NCBI RefSeq assembly: GCF_001435445.1
Contig: NZ_AZDH01000001.1
Span: forward strand, 1 to 64,000
Length of the DNA stretch: 64,000 bases
Source: Companilactobacillus kimchii DSM 13961 = JCM 10707
GTDB lineage: Bacteria > Bacillota > Bacilli > Lactobacillales > Lactobacillaceae
Direction of reading: 5' to 3'
Of this stretch, positions 50,709 to 58,779 are shown piece by piece; position 1 is the stretch's first letter; every line of letters begins with the position of its first letter. The translations under genes and the position numbers were made by a program. The notes below the pieces were generated by a model. It made no database searches. It was not told the DNA's origin and saw nothing but the letters and a program-made list of their open reading frames with translations.

Positions 50709-51575
50709 TTAGAAGAACAATTTCTTAACATCATCTACTGGCATATCTTCGCCGGTGTAAAGTTTAAAAGCCGCAGCACCTTGTTGGACTAGCATCCCTT
50801 TTCCACCAATAATTTGGCTGCCATGATCTTTTGCATCCTGCAACATTTTAGTTACAGCGGGACTATAAACCGTATCTGTAACAACTAATCCCGGACGGAA
50901 AACGGAAGTATCTTTGATATTAGTCTGATCAACATTTGGTGCCATACCAGCTTTAGTAGCATTGGCTAAAATGTCACTATTTTTAATGGCCGTATCTAAA
51001 GCCATCTGATCATTAATATCGTCTACTGTAACTTTACAACCAGGCATTCTCTTCATAATTTTTTCGGCAATAACTTCAGCATTATGATAGAAGGCATCCT
51101 TTGGATTAAAAATATGAATTTCTTTAACACCATCCAATGCCATTTGAACGGCGATTGCAGTACTGGCACCGCCAGCACCCAAGAGAGTCAAAATTTTTCC
51201 TTCCGGTTCAACACCGTGTTGGCGAAGATTAGCTACATATCCAGCCCCATCAGTATTATGGCCTGTCAAAATACCATCATCATTTACAATCGTATTAACA
51301 GCTCCAATCAATTGAGCAGCTGGCGACAGTTTATCGACTAATTCACTGGCAATTTTTTTACACGGCATCGTAACATTAGCACCACGCATATTAAAAATAC
51401 GCATTTTTTCTAAAGCTGAGTCCATTTCATTTTCCTTAATATCAAAGGCCAAGTAAGCATAATTGATCCCGGCTTGTTCAAAACTATAATTGTACATTGC
51501 TGGTGATCCTGAATGTCCTACTGGTGAACCGAATAAAGCTAACATTGTTGTATGACCATCAATTCTTGCTTCCAT
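50709..51575 (-). CDS. Quinate/shikimate dehydrogenase (AroE/YdiB-like), copy 1
   Basis: This 288-residue protein has the substrate-binding GSPVGHSGSPAMYN (about 16-29), the GANVTMPCK motif with catalytic Lys (about 65-73), HNTDGAGY (about 107-114) and the NAD(P)-binding LLGAGGASTAIAVQM (about 132-146). The ending with GGKGMLVQQGAAAFKLYTG is diagnostic. The loop after the Rossmann motif (IFNPKDAFY) resembles YdiB rather than biosynthetic AroE, which suggests use of NAD and a catabolic role. The adjacent paralogue shares the same features. RBS AAGGAAGG. Confidence 0.9.
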   Translation of the reverse strand: MEARIDGHTTMLALFGSPVGHSGSPAMYNYSFEQAGINYAYLAFDIKENEMDSALEKMRIFNMRGANVTMPCKKIASELVDKLSPAAQLIGAVNTIVNDDGILTGHNTDGAGYVANLRQHGVEPEGKILTLLGAGGASTAIAVQMALDGVKEIHIFNPKDAFYHNAEVIAEKIMKRMPGCKVTVDDINDQMALDTAIKNSDILANATKAGMAPNVDQTNIKDTSVFRPGLVVTDTVYSPAVTKMLQDAKDHGSQIIGGKGMLVQQGAAAFKLYTGEDMPVDDVKKLFF

Positions 51576-51578
51576 GAT

Positions 51579-52472
51579 TTAGCCTTCCTTGACTGTTTCT
51601 TTAGCTTGTTGTTGCTCGTAAGCCTGATATTCTGCAGTTGGCATTTCCTTACCCGTGAATAGACCATAAGCTGCGGCACCTTGCCATAACAACATTCCTT
51701 TACCAGGAGCAATCGTACATCCCAAAGCTTCAGCATCTTCAATCAATTTTGTCTTAAGTGGATTGTAAACTGTATCAGCAACAACTAGGTCAGGACGTAA
51801 ATAACTCTTATCAACTAAGGATTGTCCGTCTAGTGGTTTCATTCCCACAATAGTCGCGTTAACTAAAATATCGGCTTGAGCAATCTCTGCTTTCAATTTA
51901 GCTTGATCGGCAAGCGGATAAACATTAACTTTTACCTCTGGTTTAGCTTGTTCAATCTTTTCTTTAGTTTTTTCAGCATTTTGATAAAATTCATCATCCT
52001 GGTTGAAAATGGAAATTTCTTTAGCTCCGTCCAAAGCACATTGAACCTGCAAAGCGGTTGCAGCACCACCAGCACCCAAGACAACTAATTTCTTACCTTT
52101 GATATCAACGCCGGTTTCTTTCAGATTACGGACAAAACCAATTCCGTCGGTAATGTGACCAGTTAACTTACCATTATCATTCACAATGACATTGATGGCT
52201 CCAATAATTTTAGCTGCTGGTGAAAGGTCATCAACTAAAGTTGCAGCGATACTTTTGCATGGCATAGTGACATTGCTACCACGTACTTTAAATAGCCTGA
52301 GCGCATCAATTGCTTGTGGCATCTGTTCCTTTTTGACATCAAAAGCTAAGTAAGCGTAGTCCAAACCTTGTTTTTGAAAACTAAAATTATACATAGCTGG
52401 AGAACCTGAATGTCCAACTGGTGAACCTAATAATGTGAATAAACCTGTTGTCCCTGAAATACGTTTTTCCAT
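51579..52472 (-). CDS. Quinate/shikimate dehydrogenase (AroE/YdiB-like), copy 2
   Basis: This 297-residue paralogue of the downstream gene has GSPVGHSGSPAMYN, GSNVTMPCK, TGHITDGIGF and VVLGAGGAATALQVQC. The loop IFNQDDEFYQNAEKTKEK is similar to E. coli YdiB. The C-terminal extension after GKEMPTAEYQAY is longer than in the other copy. Two dehydrogenases side by side suggest different substrates (for example quinate and shikimate) or different cofactors. The start at 52472 follows AAGGAGTGC. Three bases separate it from copy 1. Confidence 0.9.
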   Translation of the reverse strand: MEKRISGTTGLFTLLGSPVGHSGSPAMYNFSFQKQGLDYAYLAFDVKKEQMPQAIDALRLFKVRGSNVTMPCKSIAATLVDDLSPAAKIIGAINVIVNDNGKLTGHITDGIGFVRNLKETGVDIKGKKLVVLGAGGAATALQVQCALDGAKEISIFNQDDEFYQNAEKTKEKIEQAKPEVKVNVYPLADQAKLKAEIAQADILVNATIVGMKPLDGQSLVDKSYLRPDLVVADTVYNPLKTKLIEDAEALGCTIAPGKGMLLWQGAAAYGLFTGKEMPTAEYQAYEQQQAKETVKEG

Positions 52473-52529
52473 GATAAGCACTCCTTATAAAAAAGGACCG
52501 GGACTTTCGTCTCAGTCTCTTAATTGGTT

Positions 52530-53369
52530 TTATTTTTTAGCTGGTTGGTGATGATCAATAGCGTATTGACGACGGCCACCTGGCTTTGGAATCATATCTG
52601 AGATCATCATATGAATTCCACCATCGACCATAACTTCACTACCATTTGTATAATCTGAGCGATCACTGGCCATGAATAGAACAGTATTAGAAATATCGGT
52701 CAAGTTACCGATTCGTTTGCTAGCAACTAAACGTTTTCTGCCATCTTCAACTTTAGGATCACTGTAGAAGTTTTCTGACAATGGTGTCTTAACCAAGCAT
52801 GGGAGAACGCAATTACTGCGTAATCCAAATTGTCCCCATTCGGCGGCCATCTGTTTGGACATCATATTAACAGCCGCTTTAGTGGTACTGTATGCACCAC
52901 TGTATGTTTCTGGTGACAATGAAGCAGCGGTTGAAATATGAACCAGAGTACCGTGGCCTTGCTTGATCATAACTTTTCCAAACCTTTGTGACATTAAGAA
53001 GTAACCTGTGATATTAACGTTCAAAGCTTGCTTCCATTCATCCAGACGTAAATCTTCTAGTGGAGAGAATCTCAAAATAGCGGCAGTATTGACCAAAACA
53101 TCAACTTTTCCAAATTTATCAACGACTTCTTTAACAGCTGCGTCAACTTCCGTTTCATCAGTGGTATTACATTGAATTGCCAAGGTTTTAACACCATATT
53201 TATCAGATATTTCTTTAGCTAAGGCTTCTGTTTTATCTTTTAGTAAGTCGACCAAAACAATATTGGCCCCTTGTTCAGCGAAATCATTAGAGAACTTTGT
53301 TCCCATTCCACCGACAGCACCTGTAATTACAACGACTTTTCCTTCTAATCCTAACCATGTATCACTCAT
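52530..53369 (-). CDS. SDR-family oxidoreductase (quinate/shikimate operon)
   Basis: This 279-residue classical SDR has the NAD(P) motif VVITGAVGGMGTKFS (about 13-27), the NNAG equivalent VNTAAIL (about 89-95), the active-site Ser region VHISTAAS (about 140) and the YSTTKAAV pair (Tyr/Lys near 155-159). It probably oxidises or reduces a hydroxyl on the cyclohexane ring of a shikimate-pathway compound. It lies in the middle of the operon. Start (53367-53369) with GGGAGGTAC upstream. Confidence 0.85.
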   Translation of the reverse strand: MSDTWLGLEGKVVVITGAVGGMGTKFSNDFAEQGANIVLVDLLKDKTEALAKEISDKYGVKTLAIQCNTTDETEVDAAVKEVVDKFGKVDVLVNTAAILRFSPLEDLRLDEWKQALNVNITGYFLMSQRFGKVMIKQGHGTLVHISTAASLSPETYSGAYSTTKAAVNMMSKQMAAEWGQFGLRSNCVLPCLVKTPLSENFYSDPKVEDGRKRLVASKRIGNLTDISNTVLFMASDRSDYTNGSEVMVDGGIHMMISDMIPKPGGRRQYAIDHHQPAKK

Positions 53370-53394
53370 ATTTTTTGTACCTCCCAATTGCTAA

Positions 53395-54246
53395 CTAAGC
53401 TGTAACTGTTTCTTTCAAAATTTCAGGCCATGCTTCTTCCATAACCTTAACTGTGTTCTTATATGTATAATCAGCTACGTAATCGATTCCTTTAGCCATG
53501 TATGCATCAGAAATCACTTCTACACCAATAACTTTTGGATCAACTCCCGCATCTTTGATCATCTTAACGAATCCAGCTGTATCCAAGTCCCCAGTACCGG
53601 GGGCTAGACGATCATGCATTGATTCATCACGTAAAATTGATTTAGCGTATGATCTTGTATAAGCGTCATCCAACTGAATAGAAATAACACGTTTAGCTTG
53701 TTCCTTCGTCAACATATCATATGGTTGATCAGCTCTAACCCAGTGCCACATATCCAAAAGCATATAAACATTGTCACAATTAGCTTTTTGCATGATCTTC
53801 CAAGTTTTATCTAAATTAGGTAAACCACTGTATGGCATTGGTTCTAGTGCAATGATCCACTTGCCCGCTCTAGCAGCCAATTCTTGAAGTTTCTTAGCTG
53901 TGTAGTCGATCGGATAATCTTCCATCAATCCAGTATTGATATGTTTTACACCGAACAATTCACACATGTGGAAGCACATCTGTTCCTTATATTTTTGCTC
54001 ATATGTTCTTGGTTCTTCACACCACTGAACGATATACTCAACTTCAGTACATCTAATATTGTATTTAGCAAGAATATCGAGAATATCTTGATCTGTTAAA
54101 CCTTCATTCAAGGCATCAACATAGGTTTCAGCACGAAGTCCAATTCCATCGTAACCAGCTTCACTAGCGGCCTTACAACGGTCTTCAAAACTGCATTTAT
54201 CACCTAACGTCCAAGAACTAACTGTAATGGGATGTGTCTTTGTCAT
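53395..54246 (-). CDS. AP-endonuclease-2-fold TIM barrel (sugar-phosphate isomerase/dehydroshikimate dehydratase-like)
   Basis: This 283-residue protein has the fold of IolE/xylose isomerase-like TIM barrels: SWTLGDKCSFEDRCKAASEAGYDGIGL at the N-terminus, IALEPMPYSGL (metal-binding Glu near 142), MLLDMWHWVRADQ, ISIQLDDAYTR and GVEVISDAY. In this family metal-dependent 3-dehydroshikimate dehydratases (AroZ/QsuB N-domain) convert 3-dehydroshikimate to protocatechuate. The operon makes that the leading guess, although an isomerase is possible. The start follows TGGAGGAATTAATT; it is the first gene of the operon. Confidence 0.8.
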   Translation of the reverse strand: MTKTHPITVSSWTLGDKCSFEDRCKAASEAGYDGIGLRAETYVDALNEGLTDQDILDILAKYNIRCTEVEYIVQWCEEPRTYEQKYKEQMCFHMCELFGVKHINTGLMEDYPIDYTAKKLQELAARAGKWIIALEPMPYSGLPNLDKTWKIMQKANCDNVYMLLDMWHWVRADQPYDMLTKEQAKRVISIQLDDAYTRSYAKSILRDESMHDRLAPGTGDLDTAGFVKMIKDAGVDPKVIGVEVISDAYMAKGIDYVADYTYKNTVKVMEEAWPEILKETVTA

Positions 54247-54367
54247 AATTAATTCCTCCAAAAGTTTGTGGATTTTGCATGCATGTTCTTTAATTCACAT
54301 ATTTGTTTACGAGTTCAATGTAACCGTTTTACAAATTGTCGTCCAATTACTCTTTATCACAGTCATC

Positions 54368-54405
54368 TATAGCCAAAAGTTATTGATTCTGCTATATTGG
54401 CTATA
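54368..54405. promoter_or_regulatory. LysR-type operator between the divergent LysR gene and the quinate/shikimate operon
   Basis: TATAGCCAA (54368-54376) and TTGGCTATA (54397-54405) are perfect inverted arms separated by 20 bases, in the 210-base divergent region. This is the usual layout of a LysR-type autoregulatory and activation site. Confidence 0.65.
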
Positions 54406-54457
54406 TAAAGCGGTTTCAACAATGAGCGAAACTAACTTTTTAAGGGGATATTTTGTT

Positions 54458-55363
54458 ATGAACTTAGATCATCTACGTTATTTTGTGGCTTTATCTAGAA
54501 CTGAAAATTATACGCAAACGGCAAAAATGTTACATATTACACAACCAAGTTTGACTAAAGCGATGCATTCCTTAGAAAAAGAGCTCGATTTAGCCCTATT
54601 TAAACGAGATGGCCGCCGTGTTACCCTTACACCAGAAGGAAGACTGTTTGCTAATAGCGTTTCTACATCGCTGATCTCATTGGATAAAAATATCGCTGAA
54701 GCTAAAAGTCTTAATGAGGAAAAAACAATCATTCGTTTAGCATCCTTGCGTACCTTAAGCATCAAGTGGTTACCTGACATGGCTCAACGTTTTCTAAAAT
54801 CTACTGAAAATCCGACAATCGATTTTCAATTCAATACCGACACCGGACTCTCACCGGATATTCTCAATGGCTTACGTTCTAAAAAATATGACGTAGCTTT
54901 TTGCTCTCGATTGGATAACTATCCTGATTTAAATTTCTTTCCTGTAGCTGAACAGACGATGGTTTGCATCACACCAATTGACCACGCATTAGCCAACCAT
55001 TCTAGCGTAAATCTGGCAGAAACTTTAAACTATCCTCAAGTTACTTTTTCAGAAAGCAGTGGTCTGTATTCCATTATGAATAAGTTGTTCAATGAAGTCG
55101 GTGGTCATCCGATTGTTGCCTACTCTGTTGAAGAAGATCAAGCAATCGCTGGCCTAGTTGCCAATGGATTTGGTATTGCCATCGTTCCTAACATGTCAAT
55201 CATGCAGACTATGCCAGTTAAAATAATCCCAATCTCATTTCCCAACGAGCAACGAATTCTTTACATGGCAACTCTGAAAAGAACTGAAAACCAACCAGCT
55301 ATTGCTAGTTTCGTTAATTTTGTTAAATCTCAAAGCAAACAACTTTCAGTCAATAATATTTAA
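54458..55363 (+). CDS. LysR-family transcriptional regulator
   Basis: This 301-residue protein starts at MNLDHLRYFVALSRTENYTQ with the N-terminal HTH (TAKMLHITQPSLTKAMHSLE) and a C-terminal effector domain (about 90-290). It is divergent from the quinate/shikimate operon and probably activates it in the presence of the substrate. The start at 54458 follows AAGGGGATA; the much longer upstream frame includes non-coding promoter sequence. Confidence 0.9.
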   Translation: MNLDHLRYFVALSRTENYTQTAKMLHITQPSLTKAMHSLEKELDLALFKRDGRRVTLTPEGRLFANSVSTSLISLDKNIAEAKSLNEEKTIIRLASLRTLSIKWLPDMAQRFLKSTENPTIDFQFNTDTGLSPDILNGLRSKKYDVAFCSRLDNYPDLNFFPVAEQTMVCITPIDHALANHSSVNLAETLNYPQVTFSESSGLYSIMNKLFNEVGGHPIVAYSVEEDQAIAGLVANGFGIAIVPNMSIMQTMPVKIIPISFPNEQRILYMATLKRTENQPAIASFVNFVKSQSKQLSVNNI

Positions 55364-55365
55364 GC

Positions 55366-55415
55366 CAAAAAAAATGGTACTAACCAGAATCTTCATTCTG
55401 ATTAGTACCATTTTT
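55366..55415. terminator. Bidirectional terminator between LysR and copA
   Basis: AAAATGGTACTAACCAGAAT pairs with ATTCTGATTAGTACCATTTT with one bulge, with As and Ts at the ends. It serves the convergent lysR and copA genes. Confidence 0.92.
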
Positions 55416-55426
55416 GAATTTATTAA

Positions 55427-57352
55427 TTATGCTGTTTTAACTTTAGTATCAATTTTAGCCTTATTTAACAAGACGGAACTAGTTACAACTGACAAGGAAC
55501 TGAAAGCCATAGCCAATCCAGCTAATTCAGGACTCAATGTCAGACCGACAGCAAAGAATAGCCCAGCTGCAACGGGGATTCCCAAAACATTATAGATAAA
55601 GGCCCAGAACAAATTGAGTTTGATACGGTTAAAGGTCTTTTTACTCAATTCAAGAGCTTTAGCGACATCGCGTAAATCGTTCTTCATTAGAACAATCCCA
55701 CCAGATTCAATTGCTATATCAGTTCCAGAACCCATAGCAATACCAACATCAGCCATTGTCAAAGCTGGTGCATCGTTGATACCATCACCAACAAAGGCCA
55801 CTTTCCCTTGCTTTTGAAGCTTTTCAACGTGATCAGCCTTATCACCAGGTAAAACATCAGCAATAACTTCGTCAATTCCAACTTCTTGAGCAATGGCTTT
55901 AGCAACACGTTCATTATCACCAGTCAACATAACCGTTCTTAAGCCACGAGCCTTCAAAGTGGCAATGGCTTCCTTAGATGTGGCTTTAGGAGCATCCTGA
56001 ATGGCAATCATTCCGATAACCTCCTGATTCAAACCAACAAAGACTACCGTTTTGGCTTCGTTTTGTAATTGCACCATTTTATTTTCTAACTCAGTAGAAA
56101 TCTTAACATCATTCAATAACTTATCATTTCCAACGAAAGCTTTTTGACCATTAACGACAGCTTCAACACCCTTACCTTCAATAGCTTGGAACGAATCGGC
56201 CTTATCTGCTTGAATAGTATCCGCTTTAGCCTTGTCCAAAATAGCTGTAGCCAAAGGATGTTCTGATGATTCTTCCAAAGCAGCGGCGAGCTTCAAAACT
56301 TGTTGTGAATCACCGATAATATTAGTAACTTCTGGTTTACCATTTGTGATAGTACCAGTCTTATCCATTACAACTGTCTTAACATCATTAACTTCTTCAA
56401 GAACTTCACCGTTCTTGATCAAAATACCCATTTTAGCTCCACGACCAGTTCCAACCATTAAAGCAGTTGGTGTTGCTAAACCTAAAGCACATGGACAAGC
56501 AATAACGACTACGGAAACTGCAAAAATTAGAGCTTGAGCAATTGTAGCGCCTAAGAAAACGTACCAAACTAAGAACGTTAAAATTGAAAGGATTAGGACA
56601 ACTGGTACAAAAATTTCAGAAACTTTATCGGTTAGATTTTGAATAGGTGCATGACTATTTTGAGCCTTTTTAACCAATTCAACAATTTGTGACAACATCG
56701 TATCACTACCGACTTTTTCAGCTTTAAACATGAAAGTTCCATTGCTATTCATAGTTGAGCCAATAACCTTATCACCAATCTTTTTAGTTACAGGCATACT
56801 TTCACCAGTAACCATTGATTCATCCACGGTCGAGCTACCTTCAGTGATGACACCATCGACTGCAATTTTTTGACCGGGTTTAACTCTGATTAAATCACCT
56901 TGGACAACTTCGGATAGCGGTATTTTAACTAACTTGCCATCACGCATAACCTCGGCTTCTTTAGCCTGCAAATCAACCAATTTTTCAATTGCATTTGAAG
57001 CGTTATTACGCATTCTTTCCTCAAATACTTGACCAAGTAATACGAAAGTAACCACAAAAGCGGCACTTTCAAAGAAAACACTTTGATGAGTAATCATGGC
57101 ATAAATACTGTAGATATAGGCCGTGGCAGTACCAATAGCTACTAAAGTATCCATGTTAGAATGATGTTTTTTAAATGAAGCCCAGGCGCTTTGTAAAAAT
57201 GGACGTGCGGCCACCGCCATAACGATAGTTGTCAAAATAAATTGAGTCCATTCACCACCGGGAATCATAATACCAAAAGGCATCAAAATCATTCCTACTA
57301 GCATTGGTAGTGAAAATACTAGAGCAATCCAAAAACGTTTTGTTATTGTCAT
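55427..57352 (-). CDS. copA: Copper-exporting P-type ATPase without N-terminal HMA domain
   Basis: This 641-residue P1B-ATPase has the metal motif CPCALGLATPTAL (CPC near 287), DKTGTITNG (phospho-Asp near 332), the TGES actuator motif near 180, and TGDNERVAKAIAQ, GDGINDAPAL hinge segments. C-terminal SSLSVVTSS resembles Cu+-ATPase (CopA) membrane ligands. There is no HMA domain before the first helix, so the copper delivery domain is missing or separate. It starts by an overlap with the stop of the cupredoxin-like gene upstream. It is the last gene of the copper operon. Confidence 0.93.
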   Translation of the reverse strand: MTITKRFWIALVFSLPMLVGMILMPFGIMIPGGEWTQFILTTIVMAVAARPFLQSAWASFKKHHSNMDTLVAIGTATAYIYSIYAMITHQSVFFESAAFVVTFVLLGQVFEERMRNNASNAIEKLVDLQAKEAEVMRDGKLVKIPLSEVVQGDLIRVKPGQKIAVDGVITEGSSTVDESMVTGESMPVTKKIGDKVIGSTMNSNGTFMFKAEKVGSDTMLSQIVELVKKAQNSHAPIQNLTDKVSEIFVPVVLILSILTFLVWYVFLGATIAQALIFAVSVVVIACPCALGLATPTALMVGTGRGAKMGILIKNGEVLEEVNDVKTVVMDKTGTITNGKPEVTNIIGDSQQVLKLAAALEESSEHPLATAILDKAKADTIQADKADSFQAIEGKGVEAVVNGQKAFVGNDKLLNDVKISTELENKMVQLQNEAKTVVFVGLNQEVIGMIAIQDAPKATSKEAIATLKARGLRTVMLTGDNERVAKAIAQEVGIDEVIADVLPGDKADHVEKLQKQGKVAFVGDGINDAPALTMADVGIAMGSGTDIAIESGGIVLMKNDLRDVAKALELSKKTFNRIKLNLFWAFIYNVLGIPVAAGLFFAVGLTLSPELAGLAMAFSSLSVVTSSVLLNKAKIDTKVKTA

Positions 57353-57624
57353 TATTTAATCACTACCCTTCCCGAGAACATATCCATGCCGCAACTGAAT
57401 TCGAATTCACCTGCTTTATCAGTTGGAACTGAAACAGTTTGAGCAACATTTAATGGTAGCTGTTTTTCGAAATTCATTGTTTTCGAATGAACGACATCCA
57501 AACATCCCTGTGCGTTAGTTCTGGTAAAAGTAAGTTCCGCAGGAATACCTTTTTCCAATTTAACAACTTCAGGATCGTACCCGCCTGCAACTGTGATGTT
57601 AACCTTTTGTGTTTTCTCAACCAT
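57352..57624 (-). CDS. Cytoplasmic cupredoxin-like protein
   Basis: This 90-residue protein contains one cupredoxin-like domain: VNITVAGGYDPEVVKLEKG, then TRTNAQGCLDVVHSKTMNF (Cys and His) and a final FEFSCGMDMFSGRVVIK (Cys, Met, Met). Candidate metal ligands are the two Cys, His and Met. It has no signal peptide. It lies between copA (overlapping) and the anchored paralogue. It may be a copper-binding chaperone for the HMA-less ATPase. Confidence 0.75.
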   Translation of the reverse strand: MVEKTQKVNITVAGGYDPEVVKLEKGIPAELTFTRTNAQGCLDVVHSKTMNFEKQLPLNVAQTVSVPTDKAGEFEFSCGMDMFSGRVVIK

Positions 57625-57639
57625 AATAATTTCTCCTCT

Positions 57640-58011
57640 TTATTTAATGATTACTTTGCCGTGAAACATATCCATACCACAAGCCCAATTGAATTCGCCT
57701 GACTTGCTAGTATCAATTTCAACTGTTTGTTGTTCATTTTGTGGTAATTCTCGATTAATACCAAAATCTGAGAAAACAACGCGGTCCAAACAGCTAGAAG
57801 CATCTTTTCTAGTGAAATTGATTGTAGCGGGAACACCTTTTTTCAAAGTAACAACTTCGGGTGAATATCCACCATTAACCTCAACATCAACACTTTGATT
57901 GTTATTTTTTACATCAGCTGTTGCTTGAACTACTTGATGATTGCCGAAGAACCACCAAAGAATAAATCCTATAATTGCTAAGCCAACGATTAGTACGATT
58001 ACCTTTGTCAT
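57640..58011 (-). CDS. Membrane-anchored cupredoxin-like protein
   Basis: This 123-residue protein has an N-terminal membrane helix (about 4-23: IVLIVGLAIIGFILWWFF), followed by a cupredoxin-like domain paralogous to the downstream gene: VEVNGGYSPEVVTLKKG, TRKDASSCLDRVVF, NWACGMDMFHGKVIIK. Ligand candidates are Cys in SSCLD and Cys, Met and His in ACGMDMFHG. It is probably an extracytoplasmic copper-binding protein. It is the first gene of the operon, behind a promoter with two CopY boxes. Confidence 0.76.
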   Translation of the reverse strand: MTKVIVLIVGLAIIGFILWWFFGNHQVVQATADVKNNNQSVDVEVNGGYSPEVVTLKKGVPATINFTRKDASSCLDRVVFSDFGINRELPQNEQQTVEIDTSKSGEFNWACGMDMFHGKVIIK

Positions 58012-58040
58012 AAATATCTCTCCTCAATCCCTCAATTAAT

Positions 58041-58096
58041 GTTTACACTTGTAAACTACAAATACTATCTTATTCTCTAAGTTTACATTTGTCAAC
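58041..58096 (-). promoter_or_regulatory. Copper operon promoter with two CopY boxes
   Basis: On the minus strand, -35 TTGACA (58090-58095), a 17-nt spacer and -10 TAAGAT (58067-58072). One box GTTTACATTTGTCAAC (58081-58096) covers the -35; the second, the perfect palindrome GTTTACACTTGTAAAC (58041-58056), covers the start of transcription. Both fit TACANNTGTA (the first with one mismatch). CopY-type repressors bind such pairs and release at high copper. No copY gene is in the window. Confidence 0.87.
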
Positions 58097-58110
58097 TAGA
58101 AGATTTAATA

Positions 58111-58150
58111 AAAGCACAACGACCGTGTTAGATTGTTGTGCCTCTTTATT
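58111..58150 (-). terminator. Terminator after nrdG
   Basis: On the minus strand, GCACAAC pairs with GTTGTGC and is followed by TTTTATT. Confidence 0.8.
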
Positions 58151-58197
58151 AGATTCTATTGTTCTCTAATCTATAGTAGAAACGAGTTTTCCACTCT

Positions 58198-58779
58198 TTA
58201 TCTTACGAGTTTATCCCAAATAACAACTTCACCACTTGCTAATGATTTGGGTACATCTATAATTCTCTGATTAGATGATCCTCGAAATTGTAAGGTTAAA
58301 TCTTTCTTCCTTAACAAAAATCTACCATCAACTAAGATATCAAGTAAAGACAATAATTCCAATTTATCGTCCGACTCTTTCATCATTTCATCCCATGAGT
58401 AACCGGTCCATGACCAGATATCTTTGGTATGTCCATACTCTTTTCGGATTCGCTTGCACAATGAAAGACAGACCTCTGTATTCAAAAATGGTTCTCCACC
58501 CAATAAGGTCAGTCCTTGTACATAGCTTTGTCCAAGATCTTCAATGATCTTATCTTCTAATTCTTTTGTGTATGGTTTTCCATATCGAAAATCTTGTGCA
58601 GCCACGTTGTAACAACCAGGACATCTGAACATGCATCCTGAAACATATAAACTGCATCTAACACCTTCACCGTCAACAAAATTAAACGGTTTATAGTCGG
58701 CAATTCTTTTAAGACTGTGGTCCTTGCTTAACCATTCTTTGGGAGTCGGATTGTTTGGCTCTCTCATATTCTGCTGCAT
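58198..58779 (-). CDS. nrdG: Anaerobic ribonucleotide reductase activating protein
   Basis: This 193-residue radical SAM enzyme has the cluster motif CMFRCPGC (C-x3-C-x2-C) near residue 49, preceded by FVDGEGVRCSLYVSG, and TLLGGEPFLN further on. It installs the glycyl radical in NrdD using AdoMet. The start overlaps the end of nrdD by 71 bases and follows GGAGATGATAAAAC inside nrdD. The two genes form an operon. Confidence 0.93.
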   Translation of the reverse strand: MQQNMREPNNPTPKEWLSKDHSLKRIADYKPFNFVDGEGVRCSLYVSGCMFRCPGCYNVAAQDFRYGKPYTKELEDKIIEDLGQSYVQGLTLLGGEPFLNTEVCLSLCKRIRKEYGHTKDIWSWTGYSWDEMMKESDDKLELLSLLDILVDGRFLLRKKDLTLQFRGSSNQRIIDVPKSLASGEVVIWDKLVR

